Below are positions 59,560-64,000 of a stretch of 64,000 nt of DNA, in pieces. How positions within the stretch are numbered: position 1 is the first letter of the stretch; every line of letters begins with the position of its first letter. The notes beneath the pieces were generated by a model, which saw nothing but the letters and a program-made list of their open reading frames with translations, did not search any database and was not told the DNA's origin. The translations under genes and the position numbers were made by a program. This stretch comes from Sphagnum magellanicum (lineage: Eukaryota; Streptophyta; Sphagnopsida; Sphagnales; Sphagnaceae), in NCBI GenBank assembly GCA_021904315.1, contig CM038914.1, forward strand, positions 6,014,001-6,078,000, written 5' to 3'.

Positions 59560-62400
59560 AAGGGCATTTAGGGGCTACTTAAATTAATTAATTAATTAAT
59601 GTATCTATGAGTCTATTTAAAAGGTTGTGTAAATTACTTAAGGGCTTTTGAAAGGTTGTTTATATTAATTTGGGTACCGAGGGCCTACCTTGGATATCAA
59701 AGGCCTACTTAAACTATTTAAAATATTTAAGGGCATACTTAAAGGTTACTTAAACTATTTAAGGTACCTAAGGATTCCTTAGGTTACCTAGGGTATTTAA
59801 ATGTTGCTTAGTCCATAAACTAAAATGACATGCTGCATGCATTAACTTGGCATTATCATATGAACATTTGCAACTCGGTAAAAACACACTACATTGTAAC
59901 AAAAGGGGCAGTTGAAGTCCATTTAAAAAATCCAAATCCAATGTATTTTTCAATAAAAACATCTAAATGATGCTAAAATTCACATTTTTTTTTCCATGTC
60001 TAAATTCATGCCACCCTAATTTTAACCTTTTCAAAACACCTCTAAAAACATGGGCCTTGAAAAAATCAATTTAGGTGCTTATATGGACTTTATGCTTTTG
60101 AAATTTCCATTTTGAATTTTTTAATAAATGAAAGATCTTTTCTTACATTATTTTTTCATCTTAAGTGTTATGATACTTGAATGTGTGGTGGTAAAAAGTT
60201 ATAGGGATATTCTCCAACTCCATCAAAAGCAAAAAGTCCGTAACCATAATATTTTGGAGTATGACATTAGTTGTACCCTACATTGGAAAGTCCACCTTTG
60301 GCTGAACATTAATGTTTTTTGAGTAATTTTTTTAGATTTGGGACTATTACAATATAAGTTTCAATTTATCATCTCATTTTTGCTATATTTCTCAAATGCA
60401 TTTGAGTTATATGCAACTAGATTTGACTAACCCAAAAAAATTGAAATTGTAACATCCAAAAAAACACATTGTAGTTTGCTTTCACCCAACTTTGATATAT
60501 AATTGTAGTTCAAGTTGAATGAAATGCCACATGTTGCCCAATCATTTGTGAATCACATTACTAATTACAAAAATAAATAAATAAATTCTTATTGTTGGAC
60601 ATCACCAATTGTGAATGATGTGACAACAATTTTCATCTTCTTTTTTGTCCAAACTAGTAATAGTTGTAAATCATAGTCGCATTTACAACTTAAAACCATT
60701 TTGTAGTTTAATATGTGACTACAAGTTGTTTTTATTACATGCCATGGAAGGATAGTTGAAATATTAGTTGTAATAATGGTTGATTTGAACACAAGTCACA
60801 AACACATGGGTTGGTATGGATAGAATTCCTTGTAATAATTTTTTTCCAAATGTTCCAATAATGCATCAAGAATATAATTGTACAAGTTCATCCAAAACTT
60901 TCAATATTCATTTAAGTGGCCATTCATCACAATGAAAATTAAATAATGATTCCATCCTCAGGTGGCTCCTATTAACCAACATTGATGCATATGCCATCTT
61001 TCATAACTTTTATTATAAGCATATTACTACATCATTAAAAGTAAATATAATTTAATTTTAAGGTGTTGGAACGAGATTGAGAATGACAATTGTTAAAGAA
61101 TATATTAAAGACTTGGAATTTCATGACATTAGTTTGGAATGGAACTTTGATTGAAATAGATTTTAAAATATGAGGTCATCCAAACATCAATCAACATTTA
61201 TCCCATCAATGCTTTGCATATATGTAAGAAAACATCAAAAGCTTAAGGGCTTTGTGAATGTGGTTTGGTAAGGTTTGGTATGGCTTGGTATTCATAACAT
61301 TTGGTGTTGTCTTGATGACAATAACTAGTTTCATGACACCACCTATGAGTGAGTGTTCAAAAAGTTAAATCAAAGGGATGTGTTGTTGAGGGAAAACATA
61401 CAAAACAATCATGGAAGTTTTAAAGTTCAATAATTTTATAGTTATTTTGTCCATGCAAATGCTATTCCATTAATATATTTTAGAAAATGGTGATTCAACA
61501 GTCCACATGTGACCTGACTTGTAGGCTATTAAGGGCTAAGAAGGTGGCCAAAAGTTGTGACCACCATGGAAAAATGATGATAGGTTGATTAGGGCCCAAA
61601 AAATGGTAGGCCGTAGGTTGCATTAAATCCCAAGCAAAAACATCTTTTAATGTTTGAGGGAAAACACAATTTAGGGAAATTGTATATAAATTATCATAGT
61701 CACAATTTTTTTGGATTGTACATGAACTTAAAATGTAAAACTTCAATAGTAACATGTCAGTCTTTTAATTCTCCATGTTGTCACAAACTTCAATGGGAAT
61801 TATATTGAAAAATAAAAATTCTTTTTTAAAAAACAAACTCATGGGACCTTTCAAACGATGACATTCCATTTGTCATGCATATAATATAAAAGTGTGGATT
61901 TAGAAAATATGTTGTAGTAATGTGAAAAAAAAAATCATCAACAAATGAGGAATGAGTAAAATGCATTGAAACATTCCCAATACAAGAAATTATGATTTAA
62001 TTTAAAAAAATATGCCACATTGATTTTCATCATTTAAAAAATCTTTCATAATCCAAATATTCACATTGAAAATTTGAAGGTTTCCCATATATTTTAAAGG
62101 ATATCTATAGAGTGGCCTACCAATATTTTTGACCAAAAACATAGGGATAATTATAGGATTTATAGTGTAATAATAATTATAAAATCAACAATTTTACTTC
62201 ATGTGAACTTTTGAAATGTGAAAAGGGAGCCACATAACCATGTTTTTATTTGTTTGCCCCTAGTTCGAAGCCAAGATTCCATGTCTAAATGTCTTAGGAT
62301 ATGGAAGATCTTTTAATGTTTGCCTTAAGCCTAAGTTAAGTTAAGCTTCCAATTTTTAATGTTTCCATTTGGATGCCAATCTTGGAATGTTGTAAACATG
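59560..62400. other. AT-rich intergenic DNA
   Basis: No gene recognised. 59560-59830 continues the TACTTAAAGG/CCTAGG array seen at 46130-46780. Around 60400-60780 several GTTGCA/TTGCAAC-type words (for example AGTCGCATTTACAACTT) hint at a degraded end of another CACTA element, but no paired termini were found. Confidence 0.35.
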
Positions 62401-63380
62401 CCCTAGGTTTTTCAATCCTTTGTAGCACACCACATTGAATGTGTTAGTTGAGGTCAACCTAGGTTTAATGTTTATTAAGTTTAACCTTAGGTATAGTTGA
62501 GGTTAACTGAGGTTTAACATTGGTTAATTTTGATTTATTTAGGTTTAGCTTTGGTTAATGTAGGTTTAACTTGTATTTAACCTATGTTTAACCTTGGTTA
62601 AATTAAGATTAACCTTCATTTAGTCAAGGTTTACCTATGTTTGCCTTAAGTTTAATCAAAATTAACCTAAGTTTGCTTTAAATATAATTGACATTAACAT
62701 AGATTTAGTTTATGTTAGCCTTGGTTAAATTAAAATTAATCTATGTTTAGGTGAAGTTAGCTTAGGTTTTGCCCTAGGTGTAACTTATGTTTAGCCTTGG
62801 TTAGATAAATATTAACTTCAATTAAAATTAGTTTAGGTTTGCCCTAAGTTTGAATGAGTTTAACCTAGGTTTAACCGAGGTTAACTTAGGGTATCTTCGA
62901 TTTAGCCAATTAAGTTTAGTTTAATTTAGCCAAGGTTAACTTCAATTTAGTTTAAATTTAACCAAGATTAACTTAAGTATTAACCAAGTTTACCTTAAGG
63001 TCAACCTAAGTATAATTAAAGTTAATTTAAGTTTAGTTTTGGTTGTAGCCTAATTTAACTTTGGTTGACCTATGTTTAACTTGGTTAAATCTTGATTAAC
63101 CTAAGTTTAAGCTTTAAGTTATTATAGGTTTAATTTTGGTTTAGCTTAGGTTAGGCTACATTTAAAGTTGGTTTTTAATTAACCTAGGTTTGATTTTGGT
63201 TAATCTAAATTTAGCCTTGGTGAACTTAAGTTTAACCTTCCAATCACCTAGGTGAGCCTAAGTTAGGCCTATGTTAGTTTAATATAACCTATGCATGTTG
63301 AGGTTAACTTAGGTAGGCCTAGGATAAATTAGGTCAGAGTAAGTTTACTTAAAGTAAGTTAAGCTAACCCTAATTTAATT
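62400..63380. repeat. Degenerate AGGTTAACCTAGGTTTA array
   Basis: About 1 kb built from GTTTAACCT, AGGTTAACT and TTAGGTTTAGC-type words in both orientations, spaced about 15-25 bases apart. Strongly diverged, no open frame, partly palindromic. Confidence 0.7.
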
Positions 63381-63805
63381 AGAGTACACATCACAAATCT
63401 ACAAGCTGCATGGGTTCATTCCAAATTCATGTGAAATCTATTATTTCATAGATTCATATTGTTTAAACACAAATGTTGTGCATTATTTAAACACAAAAGT
63501 TGTGTGCATGACTTTCATGTGTAAACAACATGAAAAGACATACAACATCTATGTTTAAACAATACAAATAGACACATGACATTCATGTTTAAACAATGTG
63601 CATGACATCGATGTTCAAACAATACAAATAGATGAATCACATATGTGTTTATTCCATATGAACCTATGAAAAGTAAATTTTGCATGACTATTGTTGAACT
63701 TTTATGACCCATGAAGTTTGTGATGCATAGGTTTTTATATTTAGTTAAATTTTATTAAACTTTTCTTTGTAGTTTTGTGGTGGGTGGTTTTGTTGTCAAA
63801 AAAAA

Positions 63806-63875
63806 GTTATGGTGTAATGGTTAAAAACTTGAATTTTCAAAGTGTTGGTGAAGGGTTCAAGTCTTCACACTTGCA
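63806..63875 (+). other. tRNA-like remnant (SINE-type internal promoter)
   Basis: Reads TATGGTGTAATGGTTAAAA (A box), then about 30 bases later GGGTTCAAGTCTT (B box, consensus GGTTCRANYCC). The flanking arms do not pair convincingly, so it is more likely a tRNA-derived SINE head or relic than a working tRNA gene. Confidence 0.45.
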
Positions 63876-64000
63876 ACTTATGTAAATGACCTAGGTTAGC
63901 TAGGTTCCTTGCTTAATTAGGCTTGTCTGGGTTTGTTTTAGCCTAAACCATTTAAGCTAGGCCTATTAAGGTAAAATTTCTTAAGTTAGGCCACTTAGGT

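Overview
This is plant nuclear DNA: AT-rich, gene-poor and dominated by transposable elements. Only two host genes can be read with confidence in 64 kb. One is an intron-poor CUE-domain protein gene on the minus strand (3719-4612). The other is a seven-exon gene for a predicted plastid protein with a cyanobacterial-type DUF1818 domain (39478-42281, plus strand). The CUE protein looks like those of land plants, the second gene has a plastid/cyanobacterial domain, introns are GT-AG, and there are three TTTAGGG units in an intron. Low gene density and nested transposons suggest a large-genome land plant, perhaps a fern, lycophyte, bryophyte or gymnosperm. That placement is inference.

Layout. 1-3.6 kb: no recognisable gene. 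3.6-5.6 kb: CUE gene, poly(A) signal, a candidate 5'UTR intron and a 194-bp tandem duplication. 5.6-13.4 kb: repeats, including a palindromic TAGG/CCTA minisatellite at 11.8-12.2 kb. 13.4-34.4 kb: a nested stack. A minus-strand L1-like LINE was split by a Ty3/gypsy element (copy 1, about 14.07-31.97 kb). Copy 1 was itself hit by two solo LTRs and two CACTA-type DNA transposons, and a third solo LTR sits in the LINE. Target-site duplications support these steps. 34.6-37.7 kb: a third CACTA-type element. 39.1-42.3 kb: the DUF1818 gene. 43.2-44.0 kb: a PIF/Harbinger-like fragment. About 46.8-59.5 kb: a second decayed copy of the same Ty3/gypsy element, carrying a solo LTR and an inverted, truncated CACTA element. 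59.5-64 kb: low-complexity arrays and a tRNA-like remnant.

Main discovery. Both gypsy copies carry a C5-cytosine DNA methyltransferase domain upstream of reverse transcriptase; in copy 1, where the protease survives, it lies between protease and reverse transcriptase. Motifs I, IV (Pro-Cys-Gln), VI (Glu-Asn-Val), VIII and IX/X occur in canonical order over about 310-320 residues. Copy 1 also ends in a PHD-type Cys4-His-Cys3 zinc finger after integrase. The reconstructed order is gag (CCHC) - protease - DNA methyltransferase - reverse transcriptase - RNase H - integrase - PHD finger: a retrotransposon with a potential DNA-methylation writer and a potential histone reader. Both copies are dead. 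Many lesions are C-to-T or G-to-A changes, as expected for methylated, silenced DNA.
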